From Cyanophora paradoxa (Eukaryota > Glaucocystophyceae > Cyanophorales > Cyanophoraceae): a stretch of 64,000 nucleotides of DNA. The notes below the pieces were generated by a model that was not told where the DNA came from, made no database searches, and saw only the letters and a list, made by a program, of their open reading frames with translations. The stretch covers positions 1 to 64,000 of the forward strand of contig QPMI01000004.1 in assembly GCA_004431415.1 (NCBI GenBank). Reading direction: 5' to 3'. How positions within the stretch are numbered: position 1 is the stretch's first letter; each line of letters starts with the position of its first letter. Made by a program: the position numbers and the translations under genes. Below, piece after piece: positions 29,936 to 42,308 of the stretch.

Positions 29936-31869
29936 TTAAGCAGTTGGCTGGTCGCTCTCGAGCCATTTGTCCCATTCTTGAAGTCGCTTTGCTTCTTCCT
30001 CCACGCTCTCCAACACCTATTTACAACGAAATTACCAGCTAAAAGACGGAAGATCAAAAATATGGATTCGTACTCGGTAGTCAGTCTTGCCATCGTAGAA
30101 CTCTGCCGAAATTTGTTTACCACCAAACCAACGCCCATGCATAGTCTGCACAAAAATGAGCATCACACCGGCCCACACAAACATGCACTGAATGATTTAT
30201 TCACTCACTTCGATGCATTTCTCTGCTCCGGAGCTTAGCTTAAACTTCACTGCCACAACCCCATCGGCATTTTTCTGTGCAACGGTTAGAGCTTGGAGCT
30301 CATGCAAACACCGGACAGAATGTGGTTACCTCGAAAACTGTGATCTTCTCGACCTCCCCAATCTTCTGTGCTTCTTCTCTGATGTCTTCTTCAAGGGTCG
30401 CCCTGAAATCAGGATCCTGCTCAAAATTCAAAAAACGATATCTTATCTCCACGAAACGATATAAAGGATATAAAAATGACATCAACAAAGACCTTGAAGT
30501 CAGACGGTTGAAACAATTGTTTCATAATCACAATGCGAAGTCCTCGGCCGTCGTCTACATCCTCGTCCCACGCCAGAAGCCTGAAAAGGCACACCAGGTT
30601 GAAGCTCGAACACGAATGGCACGCAAATACATCTTTTCTCACTTTTTCGCCAGTATTTTCGTGGAGGTCGTGGTCTGTTTCTTGTCTTGTTTTTTGACAC
30701 GCGGTAGGTACACATCGCCTTTCTGCTGGAACTCAGCCTGCGACAATTAACACGTAAGTGCCTTCACGGCTCTCCTGGAAGCCATGCACATGGAAAACGA
30801 ACTTGTTGCACGGAGACAGGAGTCCCTGGGCGGATGTCATTCTGGTCTAAGATCTTGAGAGCGAGCTCGACAGACTCCTGTTTCAGATAAGTGACCCGTG
30901 CATCTCCTTTGGGTTGCCCATCTGCTCCAGTGTAGATGCGTATCAAAGGCTTGCCTGCTGGTCAAGGAATATTCATTGGACTCCCAATCCAAGCTTTTTG
31001 CAGGAAACGGATTCACTGCACCACTCTTTTCATCCGGCTTCAGAACTCCACACTTGCTAAAAAAATCCCGAATTTCGTCTTCAGTGATATCTCGAGGGAG
31101 TCCCGTGACATAAACATGTGTGTTGACCTTCGGTTTGAACCACTTCATCTTCTTCTTTTCCTTCTGCCGTTTCCGCTTTTCCCGCTTGGCCTGTGCCAAA
31201 GCTCAAGGAAAAGTAGAGCCAAGAGTGGGAGTTGACGCACTGCCATCTTCTTCTCGGCCTCGGGGTCCAGCGGGTTCGGAACTCCCTGCGAAGAGCTCTC
31301 GGAACCAGATACAGCCGCCTCATCTTGATCATTGCCTCCCGCAGATCGCTGTCGGCCTACTTTTCCCGCGTTCGCGCTCGCACTTCCTGGAGCGCCTTTA
31401 AATGCGACCGCAAATTGAAATTGAGAGCGGCACCATCAACCGCATCGTGAGCAACAGTTGACGCCGCGTCGGACTCTGTTTAATAGGAGTTATGAAGAAA
31501 CCGTCAAATCGCTGTCGAGACGGCGTCCAACCTGCCGCATCCTTGGCAAGCTGGAACTTGCTTGCGAGCTCCGTCTCTCGCAGCTGCGTCCACGTGGCCA
31601 GACCCTCGCCCCAACAAAACGTGGCTTCACCGATCTCGCCTTCCAGGTACAAATCGCATAGATCTTCGAGACCCCTCAGCGCGAAGCTCAACGTCCTCCT
31701 CAAGAAGCGCACCGTCCTCGGTTAGGGGGCCGATTTGCTGCTTGTGCAAATCGACATAGTACCAGCTGCGCAGCGACGCTGACATTGCCGATTGAATTTG
31801 AGCTGCGAACTCGGAGCTAGGGGGGGCGTCCTCTTTTTCGGCGCAGCAGTTCTTGTCAAACAGCGCCAT
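29936..31869 (-). CDS. HTATSF1: Tat-SF1/CUS2-type splicing factor (two RRMs, N-terminal GYF-like domain)
   Basis: Homologue of human HTATSF1 and yeast Cus2, U2 snRNP-associated splicing factors. On the minus strand: MALFDKNC start, a GYF-like region (WYYVDLHKQQIGPL, DLYLEGEIGEATFCWGEGL), a basic stretch KREKRKRQKEKKKMKWFKPK and RRM1 starting NTHVYVTGLPRDITEDEIRD. RRM1 continues GADGQPKGDARVTYLKQESV. RRM2 follows with IVIMKQLFQPSDFK, DIREEAQKIGEVEKITVFE, ADGVVAVKFK and HGRWFGGKQISAEFYDGKTD. The end is EEAKRLQEWDKWLESDQPTA. About nine short introns. Exon joins in the GYF-like part are not fully resolved. Convergent with RPS25. Confidence 0.88.
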
Positions 31870-32005
31870 GCTCTAGCCATGACTCGCCCTGGCAAGTTTG
31901 AAGGCTACAGTTAACTGCATGATCAACTTGGCAAGGTGCTGTTGAAAGCCAGGCATTGGCGAACAGGACGAATTTAGCTTTCCAATGTCTAGCTTGGCCA
32001 CTTCA

Positions 32006-33362
32006 TCACTGAATCGAATTCCCAGAGGAGAACAACGCTTCAGTTAGAAAGAGCACTTCGCCCAAAGCAACCAGGAGGGTTGCTGCGTAGAAGAAGTTGA
32101 CATTTGCAGCAGAGCGCTCAATCCAGAGGGAAAGGGCCAGAGGCCCAAGGCCAAGCCCGCATATGATGAGCACGAAAAACATGAAGACACGTCGCATTTC
32201 TATCAAAAGGATCATATCAGGTACACGTCCGATGGAATAAAGAATGCTAAAAGTACCGTGCATCTGTGCTCCGTGCGCCGGAAGAAAAGATAGAAGAAGC
32301 GAAGCTTGACTCAGGGTCGGCGAGGAGTGGAATGTAAGGGAGATACCCAAGCAAAAAAACAATCCAAGCGAAGAAACGTGCCTAGGAGAGCTGTCAGCAA
32401 ATAAAAGCGAGCGAAGCACGAAACAACCCACTCCAAAGCAATGCCAACACAGGCCACCGTGACTACAGATTGGAAGAGAATGCAGAATTTGAAGAAATCC
32501 CGAAAGTGTGGGAACACCTAAGCCTCGTCGTCATTTCCCACGAAACTCTTGACTAGAATGGTGAAAGTACTTGGGTGAAAAGGTTCCAGTGCAAGCCATG
32601 CCGAGGTTCCAGGTGCCAGTCGGTGTGTAGAGACATGAGCCAGTTACTGGCAAACTGGTGTGTCCAAAGTGAAAAGAGTCCAGACCACAAAACAACCCAT
32701 AATGCATAGTGCAACACGCCCCTCTGCTGGGAAGCTCGGCTGAGAAGGCGCCAAGAGGCGGGAAGGGCACCGTGTGCAGGCCCATGCCGAGGGCAAGCGT
32801 TAAGAAAATTAGCAGTCCTCTTTCGGGATCCAGAAACAGAGCCAGTGAAACTCCCAATGAGGCTATCCGCGGGCCACCTGACGTTATTGTGCAATGAGGT
32901 ACTGCACAAAAAAGCACTCTCGTGCAGATCAGATGAACCTTTGTAGCACGACATTAAGATGAGACCTAAAACAGCGTTTAGCACGTGCTCAACTCCTGTT
33001 GCCGTATTCCAGAGGATCAATAACGGATTCAAAAGGTACCTAACCATAATATCAGAAAATAAAAAAGTTTAAAGCTCGACAGGACAAACAAGCAAGAAGC
33101 GATGAGTGCCGGTCTGCGGCCAGCCTGCCAAAACAGCCTTAATCGGATGACATTGGGGGAACGACAGCCGACATAAGCAAGCTCCACGTACATCTGTCTC
33201 GACGCGCTTGGCGGCATGCCCGAGACATGCAGCGACACACAGATCGGCGGCAATCGTCAGGCCGTGCTCAAACGCTGGCCCCCGCCTTCGGGCAAGCGCT
33301 TCCACCCACACGAGCAAGGGCGCTCGCTGTGAGTCTGCAATTCCCAGAGACCGAAGATGCAC
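32006..33362 (-). CDS. PIGU: PIG-U, subunit of the GPI transamidase
   Basis: Multi-pass ER membrane protein of the complex that attaches GPI anchors. On the minus strand: APLLVWVEAL, FEHGLTIAADLCVA, VRYLLNPLLILWNTATGVEH (the LNP..IL motif of PIG-U), a NIGL-like segment before FSPKYFHHS, FPHFRDFFKFCILFQSVVTV, SIGRVPDMILLIEMRR and ERSAANVNFFYAATLLVALG (compare the SANSNFFYA segment of animal PIG-U), ending near 32006. Many short introns; several frames must be joined. The first exon lies upstream of 33362 and was not resolved. Confidence 0.8.
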
Positions 33363-33525
33363 CTGCTCGGCCCCTGCCGCGGGCCGGCTTCAAACACTCG
33401 CCGGCTACACGGACCGGCCAAACGGACCGGCGCGCAGGCTTGAGACGGTCGAAATCGGCTGGGGGCTTTTGCCGAAATGCCACACGGCGGTTCTCAGCGC
33501 GACCGCGACGAGCTCCGGCCAGACC

Positions 33526-34234
33526 ATGGCAACCCCCAAACACCCTGTACACCCTGAATTTGATCCCGATCCCATGGGGAGGAATCTAATCGTCAGCGAG
33601 AACGGCGGCAGCATCGTCGAGTTCTCGAGCCAGTAGTACGTGCTTTCTCCCTGCGAGCGCCACAGCCGCCGATACACGCGCAGCCATCACGAGTCTCGCT
33701 GTCTAAACCTGCTGATCCGGGACCCGGGGCTTGTGTGGTTCTCGAGCGTCACAGAACCACGTGCGCGGTCGGCGCCGCGGCGTTTCGCCGGCGCTGATGC
33801 TGCGCAGTGCCCCAGCACGTCGTCTTCAAACTCGCGGAACCCTCCAGCATCTCGCGCGTGGGCATCTACCTCCATGGCGAGAACAACCAGAGCCCAAAAC
33901 GTTGCGTGCTTGTCCTCGATGCTCCGCCTGCCGACAATCGTAGCCCTGACCTCGATGTTGCGCAGACCTTCAGGTGCTGCTGTCGGCCGACGGGCTAAAA
34001 TGGGATGCAGTCGTGGATGCCGAGCTGGAGCACCGGGCGGGGGACCACCTCTTCGACGTCCCAGAGCGGCCACGCGCATCTTTCCTCAAGCTCGTCGTCG
34101 TCCGCGCCCCCCGCCCTTACTCGGCCCCGACGGGGCCCCTTTTGACGTCTCCGTCCCTGTTGCAGACGGAGAACTTTGGCGGCTCGGGGATCTTCGTTTC
34201 GAAAGCATACTGCTTCGGGGAATCGTGCTCGTAG
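33526..34234 (+). CDS. Small discoidin/F5-8C-like beta-sandwich protein
   Basis: Exons inferred as MATPKHPVHPEFDPDPMGRN to EFSSQ, then NLLIRDPGLVWFSSVTE, PQHVVFKLAEPSSISRVGIY, WDAVVDAELEHRAGDHLFDV, FLKLVV and finally ENFGGSGIFVSKAYCFGE with the stop at 34234. The pattern of a LL.DP...W segment, a V.IY.HG strand and a terminal F.GG..I.V....YG strand is that of galactose-binding-like (discoidin) domains. Introns of about 30-70 nt. No precise orthologue is claimed. Head-to-head with PIG-U, and its stop is only ~165 bp from the CFAP57 stop. Confidence 0.5.
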
Positions 34235-34397
34235 AGAACTCGTGAGGCGTGCCCGTAGAGAATTTTGCGAGATTTCCAACCAAGAGCGGCACTTGAACAC
34301 ATGCACTATCCAAATTCGAAGGGTCATCTCGACGATGTCACCCTTCTAAGATTCGCAGTCAGGGCCCCCACGCTGATGGCAGAGGCGACGGGGGAGC

Positions 34398-37300
34398 TCA
34401 CGAGAGGCGCGCTGCAGTGCGGGAGGCGGGGCGCGAGAGCGTCGCTTGCTCGCTCGGGGTGTAGGGCCTGGCGTCGTACCCCTGCATGACCGCCTCGACG
34501 GACTGGGGCCTGTTGGGCGGCAGGCTCCCCTCCCCAGTGATCCGCCGCGCTTCGGTCGGCGTGGCTGCCGGCGGGGCTCGCGGGGCGACGCGGGGCGGGG
34601 CGGGGCGGGGCGCACTGGTGTGGGGCCGCGCGCGGAGGGCCCCGCGGAGCTGCTCGCGCAGGCGGGCGATCTCCGCGCGCTGCATCTCGACCTCCCGCTC
34701 GCTCTCCTCCAGCCGCTCCGCCACGCCGGCCGCCCGCCGCCGCTCCTCCCCACCACCTCCCCCACACGAGCGTCGAGCCCCGCGCCACGCGCCCCGCCCG
34801 CCCCATCCGCGAGATCGGCCTCCTCGCCCCCGCCCCCGCTGCGCCGCCGCCGTCGCCGGCCGCGGGGGGCAGGGCGGGGGCGCCGGCGTCCTCGGGCCTC
34901 GGGGCGGTCCCGGGGCGGGCCTCGCGGAGCTGGGCGCGGCTCTGGGCGCGTAGCTCGGACTCCTGGTCGTGGAGGCGGGTGGAGAGGAGGGAGATCTCGT
35001 TGCGCAGCTGCTTGTTCTCCGCCCGCAGGCGGTTCACCTCGCCGATGAGGAAGCTGTTCTCGCCGACCTTGCGCTGCAGCTCGCCCCGCTGCGCCCGCTC
35101 CGCCTGCTCCCCGCGGCCCTTGAGCGTCGCCAGCTGCCGCTCCATGTACTCGCGCTGCCGGCTGAGCTCGCCCACCGTCGAGGCCTCGGCCGCCTTGAGG
35201 GGCCCCTCGCTCGCGACGTACGTCTGGTGGAGGCGGCGCAGCGCGTCCCGCCAGGCGCCGCTGTCGAGCTGCACGAGGTCGTGCAGGTCCTGCGCGAAGG
35301 CCCCGATCGTCCGCTCCCGCTCCGCCAGCTGCCGCCGGACGCGCGCCAGCTGCCCGTTCGCCGCGTCGAGCTTGGCCTGGCGGTCGGCGAGGGCCATCTC
35401 GAGGGCGGCGGCGGTGCGGGCGTCCCGCTCGAGCTCCTCGTCCATCTCGCGGAGCTGCTCGCGGGCCCCCTCGAGCTGCTCCTCCCGCGGCTCCGCCTCC
35501 CGGCGCACCTCCCGCAGCTTGAAGTCCAGCACGAACTTGAACTTCTCGAGCTCCTTGTTCCGGTTCTTCAGCTCGTTCACCGTCCGCTCCTTCTTCTCGA
35601 TGCTCTCCTCCCGCTCCGCGATGTCGCGCTTGAGGAGCGCGATGGTCCGCTCGAGGTCGTGCCCCTGCTTCTCGAGGCGCCGGATCTCGCCGTCGCGCAG
35701 CCGCAGCTCGCGCCGCAGGTCGTCCATCTCCTGCCGGAAGCTGTCGAACTTGTTGCGGAGGAAGGCCGTCTCGCCCTTGTACGTCATGCAGAGGTGCCGC
35801 TCCTCGTCGAGCTCGCCCGCCTTGGCCTGCTTGATCGCCACGATCTCCCCCTCGTAGTCCGCCTTCTCCTGCTCCAACATCTCCTCGTACTGCCGCACCC
35901 GCCCCGCCGCCTCCTCCCGCAGCCGCCCCGCCTCGTCCTCGCGGGCGGCGAGGGCGGCGCCGGCGGCCTCGCGGGCGGCGCGGAGCTCCTCGGCGTGTGC
36001 CTGGCGGGTGCGCTCGAGGAGCTCCTCGGCGCGGTACTTGATGTCGTCCCGCTCCTGCTGCAGCTCGCGGTAGCGCTGCGCCTCCACCGCAAGCTTCCGC
36101 TCGTACACCGCCTCCAGCTCCTCCGCCGCCCGCATGTGCTGCCGCTCCAGCGCCGCCTCGCGCTCCATCAGCTCCCGCTCCATCTCCTCCTTGCGCCGCC
36201 GCAGGGCCTCGTAGCGCTGCTCGCCGGCCGCCTCGCCGGCGTCGGCCTCCTCGCGGGCGCGGGCGAGCTGGGCGTGCCACTGCTGCTCGCGGAGGTGGAG
36301 CTGGTACTCGGACTGCATCTGGAGCTCGGCGACGCGGGACTCCATGTCGGCGAGGCCGGCGTCCTTCTCGTCCAGCTCGTCCTTGGAGACGAGCAGCAGG
36401 TCCATGAGCCCCGAGCGGTCCGCCGGCCGCCGCGGCAGCACCTCCCCGTGGTCCACGTGGTGCACCTCGAAGAGCCACACGCTCCCGTCCTCCCCCGCCG
36501 CGAACACCAGCTGCCCGTCCGGCGAGACCCGCACCCGCGTCACCATCCCCTTCGCCGCCGGGTACTCGTGGTGCTCCGCCTTGCCCCCCGCGGGGAAGGG
36601 GTACGGGTAGGTGCGGAGGGCGCCCGTGGAGGTGGCGGCGAGGACGGTGCGGTCCGAGGCGAGCACGGCGACCTGCGTCAGGCGCGCCGCCGTCCCCGCC
36701 GCCACCTCCGCCCCCGTCGCCCCCCGCACGATCTCCCGCAGCTTCTTGTCCGAGCCGACCGCGAGCACGGCCGCCGCGTCGCGCGTGTAGCAGGCGCACG
36801 AGTACTGGCACGTCTTGAGCACGCTCTCTTCGGTGCGCTTGAAGCCCTTCACGCCCCACTCGTAGACGGCGCCGTCGAGGCCGGCGGAGACGAGCTGGAG
36901 GTCGTCGGGGGACCAGGCGAGGGAGCGCACGGGGCCCGTGTGGCCCTTGAGGACGGCGAGGCACTCGAGGGTGTAGGTCGCGTAGACGTTGACGTTGGTC
37001 TGGGAGGCGGCGGCGAAGAGGTGCCCGCCGTGGGCGAAGCGCGCCTCGCGGCAGGCCTTGATGGAGAGCTCCTGGAAGACGCGCAGGTCGCCCTTGTGCA
37101 CGTTGAGAAAGCGGAGCTTGTCGGCGAAGCCGGCGAGGAGGTGGAAGCCGGAGGGGTGGAGGGCGACGCAGAGGGGCTCGTCGGGGAAGAACTTGACGAG
37201 CTCGGCGGTGCGGTCGAGGTAGTTCCAGAGGCGCACGCTCCCGTCCGCCCCGCACGTCGCCGCCAGCGGCTTGCGCACGCACACGTCGAGGCCCGTCACC

Positions 37301-38805
37301 GCCGCCCCGTGGAAGGGCGCCACCAGCGGCGCGAACGGCTCGTGGCCCTCCCCCACGATGTCCACGTCTGCGCCCGCCCGCCGCCTCGACGCAGGGCGCG
37401 GCGGCCGGGGGCGGCGGGCGGGGCGGACTCTGGAGGGGGAAGGAGAGGAGCTGGCCGTTGGAGGTGCAGGCGACGAGCAGCTCCTCGCTCGGCGAGACGG
37501 CGACGCTCGTGAAGGCCGGGCCCTGGCCCGTCCGCAGCGTCTTCACCACCGCATACGGGTCCTCCCCGCCCCCCGCCCCAGCCCCCGGCCCCGGCCCCGG
37601 CCCCAGCGGCCTCGCCCCCGCCCCTCCGCCGGCCCCGGGCCGCAGCTTTGCCTTCCCCTCGCTCGCATCCAGCAGCGTCAGCAGGCCGCCCGTGCCCGCC
37701 ACCACGACCCCCTGCCGCCCCGTCGCGCGCGGCACGGGGCGGGGCGGGGCGGGGCGGGGCGGGCGGACGCGGGAGTGCGTGGCGAGGGCGGTGATCTGCT
37801 GGTCGGGGGGGTGGACGCAGGGCATGACGTGGTGGAGCTCGCCCTGGTCGAAGACCCAGAGGTCGCTCGCCGCCGTCGCCGCCACGAGCCGCTCCTCGCC
37901 CACCCACGCGTGCTCCGTGAAGTCCTGCACCTCCCGCCGCCCCAGCAGCGCGTTGTACCCCCGCAGCGCCCCCTCCTGCAGCCGGAAGAAGCGCAGCAGC
38001 TTCGGCCCCGTCACCGAAACCTGCGCCCCGGGGCGCGCGGCTCAGCGCCCCGGGGCGCGCGGCTCAGCGGCTGGCCCCGCGGGCGCCGGCGCGCCTGGGT
38101 GCTGTCCCAGGGGTTGAAGCGGACGCGCGTGGCAGGCGAGCCGACGCGGATGACGCTGAGAACCTGCGGGCGGCTCGGGCGGGCGAGGGGTGGAGGCGGG
38201 TGGGCGGAGGAGGGCGGGCCTTGGACTGGACCCACTGCCAGTAGACGAGGGTGTGGTCGGGCCCGCCGCCCATCGTCACGAGGTACTTCGAGTCGGCGGA
38301 GAAGCATGCGCCGACGTACTCGCGCGAGGCGACCTCCGCGCACGTGAGCACGCGCAGCCGCTTCTCCGTCGAGACGTTGTACATCGAGACCTGCGGCGAG
38401 GAGGACTCGCCCGCCATCCGCTCGCACAGCGCCATGTGCTTCTTGTTCGGCGACACAGCGATCGCCGTGATCCCTTCCACCTTCTCTTGCTCCCGGATGA
38501 ACGTCATCGCCTGGAGTTGGGCGTCGGACAGGTGGGCGCGCGTGGCGCTCGGGAGTCCACGCGGGCACCTTCGTCTCGCTGTTAAAGAGCGCCACGTGCC
38601 GCCCCACGGGATAGAGCACGACGTGGTCATCCAGGAAGTGAACATTGTCCCGGATCGAGCTCTGCACCCCGAAGGCATGCCTGCGCGGGGGTGCTAAGAA
38701 CTCGAGGCCCAAGTAGCTATGGAACGCTGGGAGACAGCCGCACGCGTATACAAGCAGGGGCCCGTTCTGTATGTTGCTCTCCGAGGCCTGCGCCGCCAGC
38801 GACAT
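34398..38805 (-). CDS. CFAP57: CFAP57/WDR65-type WD-repeat and coiled-coil axonemal protein
   Basis: Cilia- and flagella-associated protein 57, a regulator of inner dynein arm assembly. Exons resolved from the start are 38805-38569, 38510-38220, 38163-38095, 38020-37769, 37711-37429 and then 37367 onward, all keeping frame. The N-terminus reads MSLAAQASESNIQNGPLLVY. WD-repeat blocks include SVMYNVSTEKRLRVLT-like and TCGADGSVRLWNYLD, HTGPVRSLAWSPDDLQLVSA and GEDGSVWLFEVHHVDHGEVL. From about residue 640 a long coiled coil follows (SEYQLHLREQQWHAQLARAR onward). Total about 1,300 residues, like the Chlamydomonas protein. Introns 2 and 3 begin with GC instead of GT. The join to the last exon (AERLEESEREVEMQRAEI, stop at 34398) near 34740-34830 is unresolved. 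Confidence 0.93.
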
Positions 38806-39141
38806 TGCGCGGCTGTCGAGGCCTGTGCCGGAGAAGCTTGCCGCAGGTAGCTGTGTGGATCTAGCTTCAGAAGTACAAGCCGGTTCTAGCTGCGGCAGGA
38901 TGGAGATAGGTCTTACTTCCCACTCGCCGTACCCCGGCTTCTAACTTTGGAGAAATGGAAGCCGAACGGCCCGGTAGCGCGAGGACGCTGCCGGAGGTGG
39001 GGACGAGCGTCCCCCTCAGTGCGCGACGCGCCCAGGAGCCAGACCCGGCGCAATCGGACGGCCATCTTCCCCGCATTGAGAAGGGTGCGATCGCTCGCGC
39101 GGTGCATTTCGGAGTCTTCACGCGCCCGCGCAGAGCTGGAA
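38806..39141. promoter_or_regulatory. Divergent promoter region between CFAP57 and the WW-domain gene
   Basis: About 336 bp between the CFAP57 start codon (minus) and the ATG of the coiled-coil/WW gene (plus, 39142). Copies of this region, with more changes than the coding parts, stand at 45112-45480 and 51856-52224. Those two are nearly identical to each other and more distant from this one. No TATA box was recognised. Confidence 0.5.
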
Positions 39142-42100
39142 ATGGTGGGTCTGGAGGAGGCGGCAGGCCCGGACGCGGGCGGCGGCTTGCGGGCGCAGAA
39201 CGCGGCGCTGGCGCGACGGGCGAGCAGCGAGCGCACGCCGCTCGCCTACTTGCTGCCCGTGATCGAGCGCGCCGCAGCTGGTGGCGACGGAGCAGCAGCT
39301 GGTGCAGGCGCGCGCGGTGAAGGAGTCGCTCGTCAAGAAGATGAGCCAGGCGCGCGCTCCCGGTTCGCCGGGGCCGTGGCGCCGGTTGACGGCGCGGGCA
39401 GGTGATGGAGCGGCTGGCGCAGGCGAAGACGGACCGAGACATCCTGACGAAGAGGATCATGCAGCTCGAGGGGCGGGTGCGCGCGCGCGCCCCCCGCCGC
39501 CGGCGGGCTGGGGTTGACGGGCGACAGGAGGCGGAGGGGCGCGCGGGGGCGGAGGCGGCGGCGCGGCGGGCGGCGGCGGAGGCGGAGGAGGCGGGGCGGC
39601 GGGCGGGGTCGCTGGAGCAGCAGCTGGCGGCGGCGCGGGCGCTGCTGGCCGGCGGGGCGCAGGAGGCGGCCGGCGAGCTGGAGCGCCTCGCGGGCGAGAA
39701 CGCCGCCCTCCGCGCCCGCCTGCGGGAGGCCGGCGAGCGGGCGGCGGCGGCGGAGCGGGCGGCGGCGGGCGGGGCGGCGGGGCGGAGGAGGGGCCGGGGC
39801 GGCGGGCGCGGCAGCTGGAGGCGCAGCTGCAGCAGGCGCGGGTGGACCGGCAGGTGGTGGTGCGGAAGCTGCTGGCGCTGGAGGAGGCGGCGGGGCGGGC
39901 GCGGGCGGAGGAGGAGGCGCGGGCGGGGCGGGAGCGGGCGCTGCTGGAGGAGGTCGGCGCCCTCAAGCTCGCCCGCGACGCCGCCGCCCGCCGCGCCGCC
40001 GACGGTCCGCCGCCCCGCCCCGTGCCCCGCGCCCGGCCGGGGCGACGGGCCGGGGCAGCGGAGGGGCGGGCGGGGCGGGCGGGGGCGGCCGGGGAGCGGG
40101 CGGCGGAGGAGGCGGTGCGGCGGCTGGAGGCGAGTGTGGCGCGCGTGGCGGCGGAGCGCGACGAGCTGCAGCGCCGCCTCCGCGCCGCCCTCCTCCCCGA
40201 GGCCCCGCCCCGCAGCCCGACCCCGCCGACCCCTTCGAGCGGGTGCCCCGGCCCCCGCCCGCCGCCACCCGCCGCGGGGCCCGAGGCGCGGGGCGGGGCA
40301 GGCGGGGCGGGAGGTGCGGGCGCTGGACGAGGGCCTGCAGGCGGCGCGGGAGGCGGCGGGGGAGCTGGCGGCGCGGGCCCCCGAGGCGGCGGCGGCGGCG
40401 GCGGCCGACCTGCGGGCGCGCTTCGAGGCCCTCGACGTCACGGTCCGGCCGGCCGGCGCGCGCGGGCGGCGCGGGCGGCGGGGGCGGCCCCGACGCGCCG
40501 GCAGCGGCTGAACGCGCTGATCGCGCTGCGGGACGCGCGGGCGGCGGCGGAGGGGGCGCGGCGGGAGGCTGAGGCGGCGCGGGCGGAGGCGGCGCGGGCG
40601 CGGGCGGTGCTGGGCAAGCAGGTCCTCGACCTCGAGCACGAGCTCGCCCTCGCCCGCGCCGGCATCGCCCCGCCCCGCGACGCGCCCGGGCCCCCCGCCC
40701 GCGCCCCGCCCCGTGCGCCCGCCCGCGCCCCGCGCCCGCGCCCCGCGCCCCGCGCGCGGCCGCCGAGGGCCGAGGGCGGGGGCGCAGGGCGCGGGGGCGG
40801 GGCCGGCGCGCGCCGCCGCGGAGGTGCTGGAGGTGGGGCGGGAGGAGGCGCTGGCGCGGGCGCTGCGGGAGGCGGAGGGGGCGCTGGCGGAGGCGCGCGA
40901 GGGGCGCGAGGCGGCCGAGCGCGAGCTCCAGCGCCAGCGCGCCGCCGCCGCCGCCCGCGTCGCCGAGGCCCGCCGCCGCGCCCGGGCCCCGCCCGCGCTC
41001 GCCGCCCCGCTGACGCCGGCGGCAGCTGGAGCGGGCGCTGCTGGCGGCGCAGCTCGAGCGGGAGGCGGCGGGGCGGCGCGCCGCGCTCGAGGGCGCGCAG
41101 GCGGCGGGGGCGGCGGCGGCGGGGGCGAGGAGCGGGAGGTGGTGCTGGGGTGATGGCCCGCGAGTTGCGGGCGCGGGAGGAGGAGCTGCGGGCCGCCCGC
41201 GCGGGGCCGGCGGCGCGGGCCGCGAGGAGGCCGAGCGGCTGGCGGGGCGCGCGGCGGAGCTCGAGGGGGCCCTCGCCGAGGCCCGCGCCGACGCCGCCCG
41301 CGCCCGCGGGGAGCTCACGCGCGTGCTGCCCCCGCCCGCCGGCCCCTGCCCCGCCGGCGCGACGGTGGCGGGCATGCGCAGGGCGCTGGAGGGGTTCCGC
41401 GGGGAGCGGGCGGCGCTGGAGGGGCGGCTGCGGGAGCTGGAGGGCCGCTACCGCGAGCAGGAGGCCGGCCTCGCCGCCGCCGCCCGCGCCCGCGGCCTCG
41501 CCGACCCCGCCGCCGACCCCGCCGACTTCCCGTCCGCCCCGCCCCCGCCCCCGGCCCCCGCCCCCGGCCCCCGGCCCCGCCGACGCCGCCCCGCCGCAGA
41601 GCGTGGTCGAGCACGCGCGCTACCTCGGCGTGCGCCCCGCCCCGCCCCGCCCCGCCCCGCCCCGGCCCGCCCCGGCCCGGCGCGGCGCGGCCCGAGGCGC
41701 GCGGCGGCAGATGGACCCGGTGTTCGACGCGCCGTACCTGTGGATCGCGGAGCAGGCGCTGAACGCGCCGCTGCCGGAGGGCTGGTCGGAGCACCGGGAC
41801 GCGACGGGCCGCCCCTACTACTACAACGCCGCCACCGACGCCTCCATCTGGGAGCACCCCTCGACGACTACTTCCGGTGCCCCCGCCCCGGGCCGTGCCG
41901 GGCCCCGGGGGACCCCGCCCCGCGCCCCTCACCGGCCCCCGCAGCTTCCTCTTCCTCCAGCTCCGCGAGCGCGCCGCCGGGGCGCCCCTCGCCCCCGCCC
42001 CGCCCCGCCGGCCCCGCAGACGGCGCCCCCGCCGCGCCCGGGGCCCCAGCTCGCCATCCACTTCGGCTCGGCCCCGGGGGCCGCGCGCGGGGCGGGGCCC

Positions 42101-42228
42101 GCCCTCAAACCTCCCGTGACGCCCCCCCCGGAGTACCGGTGCGCTCCCCCGGCCCCGGCCACGCAGGCGGGCGGCGCCGACGGCAGCGCAGGCGGCCGGA
42201 GTCGCGCAGCAGCCGCCGCGGCTCGTAG
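39142..42228 (+). CDS. Coiled-coil protein with C-terminal CEP164-type WW domain, copy A
   Basis: Starts MVGLEEAAGPDAGGGLRAQN; after short introns it continues LVATEQQLVQARAVKESLVK and VMERLAQAKTDRDILTKRIM, followed by a very long Ala/Arg/Glu-rich coiled coil. Near the end come SVVEHARYLG, an intron, MDPVFDAPYLWIAEQALNAP and the WW core LPEGWSEHRDATGRPYYYNA to WEHP. This YLGMDP...LW.A....APLP..W arrangement is the one in CEP164, which docks centrioles at the membrane. In this copy one C is missing after WEHP (41856-41860 region) and one G at 41148-41153, shifting the frame. Such changes lie in homopolymers. The first two introns (39220-39277 and 39350-39401) start with GC. The C-terminal end is uncertain. 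Confidence 0.65.
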
Positions 42229-42308
42229 CGGCGAGAGTGAGCGAATTGGGAGCAGCAACTCGCGGCACAGGCCGGGGCGGCGGGGCGAGGGGCAAGAGCG
42301 GTGCGGGG

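Noticed and set aside
34969-37512. 847-codon open frame on the plus strand
   Set aside because: It is antisense to the CFAP57 coiled-coil exon. GC-rich third positions remove stops on the opposite strand, and the product is low-complexity Leu/Arg/His without domains.
39262-39277. A possible 19-nt micro-intron GTGATCGAGCGCGCCGCAG in the WW gene
   Set aside because: A 58-nt GC-AG intron ending at the same acceptor restores the same frame and fits the usual length, so it is the simpler reading.
39512-41375. Several long Arg/Gly/Pro-rich frames on both strands of the WW-gene
   Set aside because: By-products of extreme GC content and Ala/Arg/Glu coiled-coil codons. Only one frame shows heptad pattern, splice-compatible ends and a WW domain.
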